Shown here: piece after piece, positions 1-10,060 of the stretch
Layout: every line of letters begins with the position of its first letter
Position numbering within the stretch: position 1 is the first letter of the stretch
Origin: Ryuthela nishihirai
Taxonomy: Eukaryota > Arthropoda > Arachnida > Araneae > Heptathelidae
Length of the DNA stretch: 64,000 nt
Direction of reading: 5' to 3'
Assembly (NCBI GenBank): GCA_038380435.1
Contig: JAWZYU010000013.1
Location: forward strand, 11,545,901 to 11,609,900
Position numbers and translations under genes: made by a program
The notes under the pieces: generated by a model
Database searches by the model: none
What the model was told of the DNA's origin: nothing
What the model saw: the letters and a program-made list of their open reading frames with translations, nothing else

Positions 1-692
1 AACAGGTAAAAAACTGCAAAAATAACAATGGATGTAAAAGGCCCATGTAAAAAAAAACAAGTGTAAAAGATTACAACCGGTTAAAATAGCCACAATAATG
101 TAAAAAGTCAAAGACAGGAGTTAAAACCAATTTATCGATAAAAGATGTCAGATGCTCAGATGTTAAATCATGAAAATAAAAACTAAATGCCTCTCAAGGT
201 TAAAAGCAGGACAATGAATTAAAATGTATTTAATAGTTAAAATGGTGACACAAAACTTGCACTTAGGTTCATCGCCCACCTGAAGAAGAAATGAAAAAGT
301 GATAAATGCTAATGTAATTAATCTCTGCTTAGACTTGGACTGAAAATGCAGTCCGAAGTGGGATGGCCTGGCAGGGATTGCAATTTAGATGAATATTGTA
401 GGGACAACTGCTGATGGCAAAAAGATAAAGATATTTCGTCAGTCTCAACGTAAAGACTCTGGACCAGTGAGGTGCGGAAGGCTCCCGTGAAAACACTGAA
501 GGCCTGACCTGAAGGGGGTCCAGAACTTTCACCACCGAATCCTGGGCAGACTCTTACACCTGGGATCCGTAGTCCAGAAACTTTGACCTGACAAATGCAA
601 GGTACAGGCGGAGCAGAGAATATCGGTCAGCTGCCCAGGAGAAAGAGGTGATCTCAATGATGTTCAATACCCACGTGCACTTGTATGTGAGA

Positions 693-2638
693 TTACATAT
701 ATGTGTGGTAAAAGGTCAATTTCCGATCAAAGATGAGACCGAGAAACTCTGTCTCCGCCACAACTGGAATGATGTCATCAAGCTGTAGCTTGTGATCCAG
801 ATGAAGATTACACTTGTGGTAAAAGTGCACACAAGCGGTCTTCTGTGGGGAGAACCAAAACCTGTTGGCTGTCGCCCAAACTAAAATATTGTTCAGGGTA
901 ATTTGCAGTTGTCTTTCAATGACCCTCAAGCTGAATGGAGAGCAAAAGATGCTAAAATCATCAACATAGAGGGCATTGCCTACAAATGGAGGAAGTTGTC
1001 TAGTAATAGAATTAATCTTGACAGAGAAAAGCATTAACACTCAGAACACAGCCTTGTGGCACCCCCTGTACTTGAGAGTATTGCCACGACGGAGTGTTGC
1101 TGACACGGACATGAAAAGAATGTGATGATAAGAAGTTGGAGATGAAGATAGGTTTCTGACCTCTCAAGCCAAACTATGGAGGTCACGAAGATAGCCAAAT
1201 CTCCAAGCCATGTCATATGATTTTTTGATGTCGAAGAAAATTGACAGCAGGTGCTCTCTATGTAAAAACAAATTTCTGATAGCCAATTCGAGGCGTATCA
1301 GATGGTCAAGAGTTGACCATTGCCTCTGAAAGCCACACTGGATGTTGGAAAGAAGGTTGTGATTGTTCTAAATACCAGATGAGTCTGGCATTTTGTAACA
1401 CTCCAAAGATTATTAACTTTTAAAGTTGGACCTTTTATATGATCCAAATTTCTTCAAATTCCAGATAGATGTATCGGGCGTCAGGCAATAATAACTTGCC
1501 AAATAAAGTTGAAATAAGCTTCGTTACATATATCTATCGTAACTTATTGAGCAAGAATTCAAAAAAGATTTGTCAAGTTTAATTAAAGTTTAAATATAAT
1601 CAAAAATCAATTAACGTTGTTTAAGAGAAAAATAGCAAAAATTCAAAAGTTTCTAAAACAAAGTTTATTTCCAAAAAATAAAAAAAAAAAACTCCCCAAA
1701 ATAATGCAAAAGACTGCAATATAGGGTAAATATTAACATGCATACAAATCCGGCATATGTCTATTGCATAGCGGGAAAGACATTCGCATAATATGATGAT
1801 CACGCTAGCTATGGTGCAAGAGGAGTCGTGTCCTACACGTGCACTTCAGCAGTTGACAACCAAAAGGTCGGAGTTGCGCATGTCCAACTCCTACAACTTG
1901 GAAATGAGAATTGCGATGTCCAAAAAAATGAAATAATCCCCAAAGTGATAAATATAACGTAAATAAAGTAAAGCTGGTTAAGTAAAAGTGAATGGGTGGA
2001 CCATCACACTGTACCAATCTCTCCAACAACTTGCACATGCAACTCGCCAATGCAATGGGACAATAATTTGAAGGAATCTTGGAATCCTTTCCTGGCTTTG
2101 GGAAGGCCAAGAAGATGGCCTCCTGCCGTGAGTCCATAAACTTCTTCTTGAGAAAAATGCGATTGAAAAGATGGAGTAGTCGATCTTTACTCACTGGAGA
2201 GAGCTGTTGGAGCATGGAATAATGGACATTGTCTAGCCCGACAGCAGATGCACGAGAGGTGTACAGAGCAAGGCAAACCTCCTATGTTGTGAATGGCCTG
2301 TTGTAAGGCTACAGGCCATTCGAGTGGAAGGACAGTGGAGAGCGTTCTGCCTTGCTCTTCTGGTCCAGAAACTTGGGGAAGTAAGAAGATGAAGAAGAGA
2401 TGAAGGAGAATGACTCCCCCAGAGTAACGGCAATTGCTTTGGGATCAGCAATTGCCTGTTCATTGTGATCCAGGATTGATAATGAGTGGGACATGTAGTT
2501 TCTAACCATTTTCCAGACTTTATCCCACACAATCTTAGAACTGGTCATGTGGGTAATAGAAGACGTATATTTTATCCAAAATTCTTTCTGGCTCTGGCAC
2601 AGGACAAAACTAGCTTTTGCCCTGATGCGTTTGAACAC
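693..2638 (-). pseudogene. Reverse transcriptase of LINE copy A, interrupted
   Basis: The N-terminal part (2638-2020) carries the pre-RT linker and the fingers motif with FPKPGKD followed by a SNY.PIAL block, both diagnostic of non-LTR reverse transcriptases. The palm with the catalytic YVDDFSIF box lies near 970, followed by the conserved FWFSPQKTACVHF stretch. A 0.6-kb insertion at about 1398-2009 separates the fingers from the palm. Frameshifts put consecutive motifs into different frames, so no protein can be made. The closest relative in the window is the RT at 53.5-54.5 kb, which gives the uninterrupted order. Confidence 0.8.
1398..2009. mobile_element. Unclassified insertion inside LINE copy A
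   Basis: Alignment by eye with LINE copy B shows the RT reading is broken between about 1398 and 2009. The last 70 bases (about 1941-2009), ending GGGTGGACCATCAC, recur almost unchanged at 60393-60462, again at a junction with LINE sequence. This marks the end of a shared mobile repeat. A GGCGYCAGGCAAT.. stretch near 1478 also recurs near 9753. No protein domain was recognised and a clear target duplication was not identified. The tRNA-like sequence before the second copy suggests a SINE, but this copy may be composite. Confidence 0.45.
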
Positions 2639-2691
2639 TTCAAAGTTGGGGATGTCGGATATCTCTGAAACACCCTCCCCCCAAGCCTTTG

Positions 2692-3438
2692 TTATTGAGC
2701 CTTATGAACTGCAGTGCAATCTGGATTCCACCATGGTTTCAGAATATGAGGAAACCATGGTGAAGTTTGAGGAATTGTGGATGCAGCTGCATCTACGATA
2801 CAGTCTATTATCTCTGCTACTGCCACATTGATAGGCTTCTGGCTGACAGTGTTCATTGAGCTCAGAGCGGATCGAGGAGGAGATGGTGAGATCAATGGCA
2901 GTGAATGTGTAGGTTGGGAAGTGAGAGTATGTACTAACACCAGAGTTAAAGAGGGAGAGAGAAGTATCCAGGAGCCATTGTTCCAGGACCCCATTCCTCC
3001 CATTGGTGTCAGCACTGCCCCAAATGGACTGTGTCCATTGAAGTCCTTCATAATGAGGAAGGGGGACGGCAGCTGCAAGACGAGGTCATCAAAGTCTTCC
3101 TGGAAGATGATGCTTCCAGGTGGAAGATATACTGAGCAGACAGTCAGGGAGAACCCCACAAACAGGTGGGTGGCTACCGCTTCTAAGTTGGTGGTGAGGG
3201 GTACGACCTGGAATGGAGAACGGTTGCGCATGAGGATGGCAACACCCCCATGAGCTGGGCCATCTCCATCCCAGTCCCGGCAAACTAGTGAAAAGTGCTG
3301 GATCCTGGGATCTGACTGGCTGCAAGTATGTCTCCTGCAGGCACACACAGATGGGCTGGTGTACCTGAAGAACCTTGATGTTGTAAAGATTTCTCTGGAA
3401 TCCATGACAATTCCATTGTAGGAGTGTGGCCATCTCAC
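2692..3438 (-). pseudogene. AP-type endonuclease of LINE copy A
   Basis: The segment begins near 3433 with MATLLQWNCHGFQRN, the usual start of the endonuclease ORF in I and jockey-type LINEs. Further in, it reads ILMRNRSPF, the SVYLPPGS block and the DFNGHSP block, which correspond to endonuclease motifs that nick target DNA before reverse transcription. The DFN and SVY blocks match the same positions in copy B (DFNRHSQLWGS). Frames change at least twice and the expected SDH motif is not intact. It is a fossil. Confidence 0.75.
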
Positions 3439-3545
3439 AGCGAATTCCTATTCAACTTAACTGCTACAGAGGACGATTTAGTAAATTGTGAATGGTCTGT
3501 ATCCATGTCCTTGGAATCGTTCAAGGGACATGGATCTGCTACCAC

Positions 3546-4770
3546 CTATTGTGGACCTCTTCGTGGAATGTCCAGCTGTCTGAGGATGGGAAGGAGGGGG
3601 CCTTCCAGTGGAGGTGGAAGGCTGAGTTGCAGGAATGGAAACTGGGTTGATGTAGAAGTCGACATTAAACTCGGTTTTGCCTGCGTCAGGAGGTATTTAG
3701 TTGCCAGTGAGAAAGATTCAGCAGGTGGTACACTGATGTCAGTCTGCACCACCACTGAAGTCATTGGAATGATGGGCTTTCCAATGACTACACTGGCATA
3801 GGAAACCTTGCCAGGTGGGGGTTGGAAGTGCAGCAAACTTTCTTGCCTCAGCACAAGATGTTGTTGAGGATTTTGAGGCATTGCACTTCCTTTTCCTCCT
3901 TCCATTTGGGACATTCACGGGAATATGCCAGATGGTTGCCCTACAGTTCACACAGCTTGCCTTTTATGCTGTGCAGTCAGAATCAAGGTGATCCTTGCTG
4001 CCAGAGTGAGCACAAGTGGGTTGCCCCGGCAAGCTGTGCAGGCATGACTGTATATTTGGCACCTCAGTGTAAGAGATGTTGTTGATTATTTTCAAGCATT
4101 GAACCTACTTTTCCTCCTTCCACTTGGGACAGTCATGGGAATATGCTGGATGCTCATCACTGCAGTTAACACAGCTTGCCTTTCCTGCTGTGCTGTCAGG
4201 ATCTTGTTGATCCTTGCTGTCACAGTGAGCACATGTGGGTTTGCCCTGGCAAGCTGTGCGAGCATGACCATATATATGAAAGCAGCGCAGAGGGTTCAGT
4301 AAATATGACCGTACCTTACAATGCAAATAACCTGCCTTGATGGAAGAAGGCAGGCGTGACATGTTAAATGTCACGATCAGTACATGGGTGGGTACCATTT
4401 TCCCATCACGGCAAGTCGAAACCCGATGGACTGCTGTTACTACCTGAGGGGTGAGCTCTGAGAGGATTTCCTCTTGGTGACTTTGAGAAGACCCCACTCA
4501 GTGATCACACCCTAAGAGAAATTCAAGTTTTTGTGGGGAGTGACTGCAACAGCCACCCTTCCAATCTATGTAACCTTCAGGAGTATATCCGAATGTTTCG
4601 AAGAAGGTGTCTGAACTTGGATTTACTGTTCTCCCACAAGACCTTTCAAACCTTTGTTGACAAAAAATGGGGATGTGTCCTCAATTACCTGATCACCTGT
4701 GAAGTGGATGATCAGGAATCTTGGGGGAAAAAGACACAGACAAAGAAGATGATGGCGTAGATGACAAAGA
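3546..4770 (-). pseudogene. Gag-like ORF1 of LINE copy A with zinc knuckles
   Basis: Read from about 4770 leftwards, the segment encodes the nucleic-acid-binding ORF1 protein of an I-type LINE. The sequence SQSHQEEILSELTPQ is followed by CFHIYGHARTAC, a degraded CAHC knuckle and CVNCSDEHPAYSHDC. The three CCHC knuckles align with those of copy B at 56.0-56.5 kb. The second has lost its conserved H and C. The knuckle region is duplicated in tandem (3855-4290), and the following proline- and serine-rich tail (3914-3546) is out of frame. Confidence 0.75.
3855..4290 (-). repeat. 218-bp tandem duplication of the gag zinc-knuckle region
   Basis: Two units, about 3855-4072 and 4073-4290, share landmarks such as AGATGTTGTTGA, TTTTCCTCCTTCCA, TTGGGACA and GGGAATATGC in the same order. 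Landmark spacing is 218 bases, which is not a multiple of three, so the duplication shifts the frame. The other copy of this LINE (56.0-56.5 kb) has only one unit, so the duplication is derived here. Confidence 0.7.
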
Positions 4771-5030
4771 AAACAAAACAGAAAGAGTAAAATAATAATA
4801 TTAGTAAAACCCAAGTATAAAAGATAACAATAATGGATGTGAAACATGTATATAAAAACAAAAAATGACAATACAACATAAAACACAGTGATAAAAGTAA
4901 AAAAAAAAGACAATCTGATGAAAACAACTAGTATATTTGAAAAATGTACAAAACAGTGGCATAAATTGTAATGGGTGGTGTAATGTAAATGGTGGTGGGC
5001 TATACAAAGAGCAGTGGTAGGAGATCCCCC
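4771..5030 (-). mobile_element. AT-rich tail resembling the LINE 3' UTR
   Basis: The stretch with many ATAAAAxxxA runs (AACAATAATGGATGTGAAAC, then TGTATATAAAAACAAAAAA) resembles the 3' UTR at the window start (AACAATGGATGTAAAAGGCC) and the one at 26.4-26.6 kb. It is probably the tail of another truncated I-type LINE abutting copy A. No coding sequence is visible. Confidence 0.4.
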
Positions 5031-5440
5031 ATATCCATGAAAAGCACATGCATCCACTGCTGTTCAGTTAAGGGTAATGCAACCTGCACCAGGTCCTTCG
5101 AGCTCTTCTTTGAGAGGGGGGAGGCAACTATTGGTCTCCTAGCATACAGACCCATCTCATGAAGTCATCTGGACACAGTTCTCCTTGACACCATCATGCC
5201 AGAAGCATTGGTGAGATTGACAATGTCTGTTTGTCATCTCCCCATGCCTTCTTGCTGTTAAGGTCAAATATCGGCCCTTTTGAGATGTTGTGACCCTTGA
5301 ACTGGTTGTTGAGACACATTCCCATATTACTGATATTCTCACCATAGCCTGGATATAGTGCCAAGGGACATTATGTGCTCTGGCTACTGCAACTTGGGTC
5401 TATCCTACTAGTTTGTCTTTGAATCCTCCAATCTACTCCT
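5031..5440 (-). pseudogene. Tc1-like transposase fossil
   Basis: On the minus strand the frames read SQKGRYLTLTARRHGEMTNRH (second helix-turn-helix of the Tc1 DNA-binding domain) and then, after frameshifts, RLHEMGLYARRPIVASPL and WMHVLFMD. This is the order seen in Tc1 transposases up to the first catalytic aspartate. Stops and frame changes are frequent and the rest of the DDE domain is missing. A terminal-repeat-like CACTGGTGGACAAAAGC lies at about 5699 on the outer side. It is a different Tc1 lineage from those at 38 and 62.6 kb. Confidence 0.6.
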
Positions 5441-5696
5441 GGTATTTGAATGTTCCCCAGCACCTCTTGCAAGCTGATGACTTTGGAATGTGCAAGATAT
5501 GTTATGATAAGCATTGTATCTGCAATTTCTGTTATAGTGTGCCTTATGTACATGATGTTATGCATGTGCCTGGCAAGGACTGTTCACGTGGCATTCCTTT
5601 TTGCATATGTTCTTTGTCATGATCTGATGTCTCCACCTATTTTAATTAAATTCTAACCAGTCACTGTGTTGATAAATCAACTTTTATGTTTGAAGT

Positions 5697-5725
5697 ACAC
5701 TGGTGGACAAAAGCTAAGTTATAAA
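5697..5725. repeat. Tc1-type terminal inverted repeat (single end)
   Basis: TACACTGGTGGACAAAAGC is the typical outer end of a Tc1-family transposon and begins with TA. It lies upstream of the minus-strand transposase fossil at 5031-5440. No partner end was found near 4.8-5.0 kb, so the element is truncated there. The 5441-5696 interval holds AT-rich remnant sequence with no gene I can support. Confidence 0.45.
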
Positions 5726-5904
5726 GTTTAACAAAGAAACAATTATCTTTCACAAAACAAAAAAAAAATCTTGCTGTACATACATAAATCAATCTGTGGA
5801 CTGCCTTTGTTTACTACTAACCTAATGTTATTAATCCCATCTTTGAAATATATTTAAAGGGAAAAAAACAAGGAACAGCTTGAATTAAAAGCAGTACTAG
5901 TGAT

Positions 5905-6170
5905 TAGAATATGATGAACACTGTCACAACACTTGCACATAGGTTGGTCTCATTCCTGATACAGAAAATACCTTTATGGACCTTAGAAATACAACTTTCT
6001 ACTTGTGATTCCTGCAAAAAAAAAAGGACAGTCACGGTTTGACAATGGGCTTGGTCTGGGAAACTTTGTTCTTAATCTGTTCCAATCAAAATCTTTGACA
6101 CTGGATTCAGAGTTCTAAGGAAAAAAACTGTCAGAAGTTCATATAAGAACTGGCAGTGGAGAGTACGACA
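5905..6170 (-). mobile_element. I-type LINE 3' fragment
   Basis: The segment shares an ordered series of short matches with the LINE tail at 26.64-26.90 kb. Matches include ACTTGCACATAGG, CTTGTGATTCCTGCA, GGGCTTGGTCT and AACTGGCAGTGG. This places it just before the RNase H region of the element, on the minus strand. It is a short 5'-truncated or decayed fragment with no coding capacity. Confidence 0.5.
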
Positions 6171-6429
6171 AGATCAAGTTTGGCTGCTATTATGTCCAAG
6201 AGTCATGAGTTTTGTGCTGTTGTTCATTTGATTTTTTTTTTCTCTTTCCGAGTTTTTCATGGATTCAGAAATGTGTTATAGGGATATAAGAACTTCATCA
6301 TGGATTACTGGATACTTTTTGATCAAATACGCGGCTTTTTCATTGAGGTTTTCAACATTTTGACACCTCTTTAGGCAAGAAGCTTCCCAACACCATGTTG
6401 GACACAATGGATTGCCAGTGAATGATGAC

Positions 6430-6660
6430 AATCTATTATAATGAGTTTTATGACAAATGAAAGTTTGCAAAATGGGGAGTATCATCTACTATATACTTTA
6501 GAGAGTTTCAGACTTTCCCTAATAGAGGGTGAAAATATTTTTATTGGAGGGTGATAGTGTTTATAACTAGTTTTATGCCAAATTAAAGCTTGTGAAATCG
6601 GGGGGGGGGGGATACCATCTACTCTATACTTTAGAGGGTTTCAGGTCTGAGCAACATTGA
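6430..6660. repeat. Two diverged units of a ~120-bp repeat
   Basis: The phrase TTTTATGACAAATGAAAGTTTGCAAAATGGGGAG.., followed by ATCATCTACTATATACTTTAGAG, recurs about 110-120 bases later as TTTTATGCCAAATTAAAGCTTG.., then ACCATCTACTCTATACTTTAGAG. The second unit has a 12-base G run. The TCAAATGAAAGCTT core also occurs in the repeats at 41.1-41.7 kb, so the two arrays may be related. No gene is present from 6170 to 6887. Confidence 0.55.
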
Positions 6661-6887
6661 GTAAATCTGCCAGTGAACAATAAGGGAAACAAAACGCAGA
6701 ATATTTCAAAGAGGAAGTATCAAAGGAACCAAAGAATAATTTAGACAGGGAAAAAATTAAGTAAATTTCTAACTAAATTGCAATGTAAAATTAGAGAAAT
6801 ATATCATTTACAGAAAATCTTATTGAGAGGATTGATGGAGTACATAAAATACTGAAAATAATTGCAATCACAGCTAATTGCATAAGA

Positions 6888-7793
6888 TTTAATATTCTCG
6901 CGATAGTGCTGTTATACATCAAAACCATAGATAGTGACTCTCGAGACGACTATTTAACTGATAGCATCTACAGTTACCATCACACACACCTGATGATGCC
7001 ACGTGAATGAGGGTGGTGAAAAGTGTCGCGTAGGCCGAAAGGGCTGGTTCTCTTTTTTTAAAGTTATGTTTTGAAGTCAGATTTAGCTGTATGTTTAAAT
7101 GTTCTTTTAATTGAGTTTTAAAGATGGTGAGATTACCCAAGTATGGAGGATAGTGCTCACCTACTTATGTCATCTTGTATTTGCAAATAACACCGCAAAT
7201 TCCATTAAAAAATATCGTGTCTTCCATAAGAACCTGAGTATATCGAACTGAACTGTCTAGCAGTATCGAAATAATGGGCTACTGTTAAATAACAGCTACA
7301 GTCTAACAACAACTACAGTTAACATCAACTGTGTATGAGAGAGGTAAAACTACTCAAGTGCCCATTTTAATGAAGTTGCGCTGACTTGTGAAAAGAATAG
7401 ACAAGATATTCTTCTGCAACATTTTCGTTGCATAAGTACAATGCCTGCTAAAAAGTTGGAAGACTAACATAAGGACAGGTAGCATTCTATATAACATCGA
7501 AAGCAATGTTCCATCAGCTGTATTAAGCAATGCAATTGTATCAGCAAAGAGATTAATAGTAAATATATTTATATGAATCCCTTTTTTGCTCTAATTTACC
7601 TTTAGTTATAAAGAATTATTATGGAGTTAAAAGAGTATAATATAATGTGTAATAGCATTTATGTTCAGAATTAATAAGCCACTAGGGCAAATTTCTGTTT
7701 AATCATATAATGTTAAGCACTCCTCTTAGCTTGGAGGAGAATCACTATCTGTGGTTTTGATGTATAACAGAACTATCATGAGAATAATAAATC
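6888..7793. mobile_element. ~0.9-kb element bounded by ~57-bp inverted repeats
   Basis: The left end (6888-6944) and the reverse complement of the right end (7736-7793) share CTGTTATACATCAAAACCA, plus matching flanks AGATTTA.TATTCTC and GATAGTGA. The identity is roughly 88% by eye. The interior has no recognisable transposase. A plus-strand stem-loop at about 7000-7045 has the pattern CTGATGA..GAAA, resembling one in the Penelope fragment at 10.15 kb. It may be a non-autonomous DNA element, or a Penelope-type element with inverted terminal copies. I cannot choose between these. Confidence 0.5.
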
Positions 7794-8432
7794 TCAGAGT
7801 ACATAAAAAATCTAAATAACTACAACAGTAATACACAAATGGGGCAAGAAGAAGGAGATATCACCAATCATGGTCAATAACAATATAATGTCATCAGTTA
7901 TTCAATGGAATGCTAGAAAACATAAAAATTAAAACCCAGAACTATTAACAATCTTAGAAAATAAATGACTATACCAATGAAGTGGCATAACTATAATGGA
8001 GCACAGAGTGCAACTGCACCTGGGCTCAGGCAATATAGGGGCCCTTGCATGTCCCACATCTTTTCCCCCTTTTATCAGTTTCCATGCCATTTTGGGTGTT
8101 TATGCCTTGTGAAATTTTCCCTATACCTAATTCATAATTCTGTCTTAAAAAAATCCACTTCGTAGTGTTGTAGTAGAATTTTTATTAGTGATAAAACTCT
8201 TGAATTCCTTATCTATTTTTCTTAAATAGTTAAACATACCTCTAAATCAATTTCACTCAATACCACCATAAGACTTATCAACCAGAGGACTAACATACCC
8301 TATATAACTACCTAACACCCTCTAACATAGAGCAGAGAGGTGCTACTGGCCTAGAGAGCAAGGGGCCCCTTTTCCAAATTTAATAGAGTTGACAAGTTGC
8401 CCAAGCCTTTGTAAACCTCATTAAACTTTGGG
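7794..8432. other. Intronic DNA without recognisable feature
   Basis: This is AT-rich sequence with no open frame that resembles a protein family, no tRNA-like fold and no clear terminal repeats. It lies downstream of the last visible dynein exon in the direction of that gene and is probably intron. Confidence 0.5.
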
Positions 8433-8594
8433 GAGACTTAGGATGCAGTGGGCAGACAATGTCAAACAAGACCTAGTTAGAATTGCTGTACAGTGGCCAG
8501 ATGCAACAGATGTAGCTCAGGACAGATATGCTTGGAGAACTAAATTGCACAATCTGGGTGAACATCTGTAGCCCATGGCTGCTCGATGATGATG
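8433..8594 (+). mobile_element. RTE-like LINE, extreme 3' end
   Basis: GGATGCAGTGGGCAGACAAT and CAGATGTAGCTCAGGACAGA match the last 160 bases of the RTE-like copies at 19.8-19.98 and 46.9-47.04 kb. The fragment ends in GCCCATGGCTGC followed by GATGATGATG, the element's usual tail. It is a strongly 5'-truncated insertion encoding only the final residues of the RT polyprotein. Confidence 0.85.
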
Positions 8595-8724
8595 ACCTAT
8601 TAGACCCAAATTTAACATATATCTCTAAAAACAAAACTGCTGAATGTATACACACAGACAAAAAAGTGAAAATATTATCTGTTTTAAATTTTAATGAAAG
8701 TAGAGTTCATTAATGCTTTTCTTG

Positions 8725-9110
8725 CAACAGGTATTATTGTTGAGCATTTTGCAGTGCTGGTGGCATTTGGCATTTTTGTTCTTGATGTAATGTTGCGATG
8801 GCTTTTTGTTTTTGGCATGATGTTGCAATGGCAATTTTGATCTTGCCGTAATGTGGCAATCCCATTTCTTTTCCTCAGCATAATGTTGTGATGTCATTTT
8901 TGTTCTCGCCTTTGTTCATTTGTTTCATATTTTGTTCATGTGTTTGTTTCCGGTGTCATGTTGCAGTGGTGTTTTTGTTATTAGCGAATTGTAGATTCTG
9001 CATTTTTTATCATTGGTGTTTTTTAAGTCAGCGAACCGTACAGTTGCCATTTTTTGCTGTTAGTAAATTGCACACATGGCATTTTTGTATCGCCACTTTT
9101 ACAGCTGCAT
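8725..9110. repeat. Degenerate minisatellite of ~31-bp units
   Basis: Units built on GGCATTTTTGTT.TTG.xxTAATGTTGC recur from about 8755 to 8900 with a period near 31 bases. Looser copies (GTCATGTTGCAGTGGTGTTTTTGTTATTAGC and similar) continue to about 9110. Incidental open frames in this stretch arise from the repeat and match no protein family. Confidence 0.6.
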
Positions 9111-9383
9111 TTTGTCGTGATATCACTAGAAATACCTTGAATGTTTCTAAAAAATTTTTTTTCCTAAATCATTTGAATTTCTAGCACTGAGTAACTACAA
9201 TGTTCTACTAGATGATATTAGAAATCTTAATTCAATTTGTATATACAAAAACAAGTTGAAAGTGTACATTTCAAATATTGATGATACTGAATTATGTTGA
9301 AAGATATTATGAGGATTTTAGAGCTTTCATTAATCAACTGCATCTGATATCTAGATAGGAATGATATTGCAATATACTGTTAC

Positions 9384-9606
9384 CTTTTCTACTTTTTTAT
9401 TAGCAATTACTAATTGTTCTTCCGTTAATTTTAATTCTTTTTTCAATTTATTCACTGATTCAGAGGCTTCAAGGAGCTTTTCTAGGCCACTATTAATACG
9501 TTTTTCAAGCTCAGAAATCTCATTTTTCTTCTGAGAATAAATAGATATGTAGCCACTGATGAATGATAAATACGATTTTGGTGTGACATAGGTTAATCTG
9601 CGAAAC
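9384..9606 (-). CDS. DNAH5-like: Axonemal dynein heavy chain, exon d (start of stalk coiled coil)
   Basis: This internal exon of 223 nt encodes FRRLTYVTPKSYLSFISGY followed by a charged heptad-like helix (NEISELEKRINSGLEKLLEA, then SESVNKLKKELKL). It is the conserved passage from AAA4 into coiled-coil helix 1 of the dynein stalk, which carries the microtubule-binding tip. The acceptor TTTTTGACAG lies just before 9606. The first base completes the Arg codon left open by the exon at 23356. The donor is AAAAG/GTAACA, leaving phase 0. Dynein heavy chains drive ciliary or sperm-tail beating as outer-arm motors. The TPKSYLSF plus LLEASESV combination fits the DNAH5/DNAH8 class from family knowledge. 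The next exon is not seen in 1-9383. Confidence 0.93.
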
Positions 9607-9825
9607 CTGTCAAAAAGGGAAATAAACAAAAAAGTAAATGAACAAGAATGAAAACAAACAAATAAACAAAGAATTATATAAGCCTGATAATTCCATTACA
9701 TATTCTAACGCACCAAAAATATGATAAATTTGTCAGATAGTGTAATTAAATTAGGCGCCAGGCAATTAATCTTGCCAATAAATTAAATAAGGGTTCCTGT
9801 TTATATTAACTTTAAATAATGAAAA

Positions 9826-10060
9826 TTACATTAGAGATTCACAGTGCAGTAATTAAAATTAAATTGAAACCTTTAATTATCTACGACACTGTCAAATGTT
9901 TTTAAGCACTTCAACAAATACTCTATACTATCAAGTATCAAAAGTTATTAAGGAGATGTTATGTAATCGTACTGCAGAGGATAGGTAGTAAGAGGAGTTT
10001 CCAAGATGCTAGTGAGTGACAAGATTTTTCGACATTCTTGCTGGCAAATGATGACTCAGT
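9826..10060. repeat. Dispersed repeat, possibly Penelope pseudo-LTR
   Basis: The sequence CTACGACACTGTCAAATG, then TTTTTAAGCACTTCAACAAA and ATCAAGTATCAAAAGTTATT, is repeated at 37397-37640 and, shorter, at 30118-30232. Two of the three copies flank Penelope-like coding fragments (11.0 and 37.7 kb). I infer that it is part of the terminal repeat of that element, although its orientation relative to coding differs between the two. Confidence 0.5.

Larger units (their letters stand above)
1..4770 (-). mobile_element. I-clade-like LINE, copy A (gag-EN-RT, decayed)
   Basis: This is a non-LTR retrotransposon read right to left. A gag with CCHC knuckles lies at about 4770-3546, an AP-type endonuclease at 3438-2692, reverse transcriptase from 2638 to about 690, a post-RT segment at 535-329, and an AT-rich 3' end at 330-1. 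The 3' end still encodes an ILIHCPAF remnant of the C-terminal zinc motif (about 290-180). The same modules in the same order form copy B at 52.6-57.6 kb. The RNase H domain of copy B is missing here, so copy A carries a deletion near position 320. Many frameshifts and stops show it is dead. The RT is split by foreign DNA at about 1398-2009. Assignment to the I clade rests on the gag plus RNase H layout of copy B; a jockey-related clade is possible. Confidence 0.8.

Noticed and set aside
8684..8897. Overlapping minus-strand frames near 8.7-8.9 kb
   Set aside because: They are translations of the 31-bp minisatellite, with no family resemblance.
1..9383. The next dynein exon (rest of stalk helix 1) downstream of 9384
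   Set aside because: No minus-strand frame with the expected charged coiled-coil sequence was seen. The frame at 6485-6276 has a few heptad-like residues but no dynein wording or splice sites.
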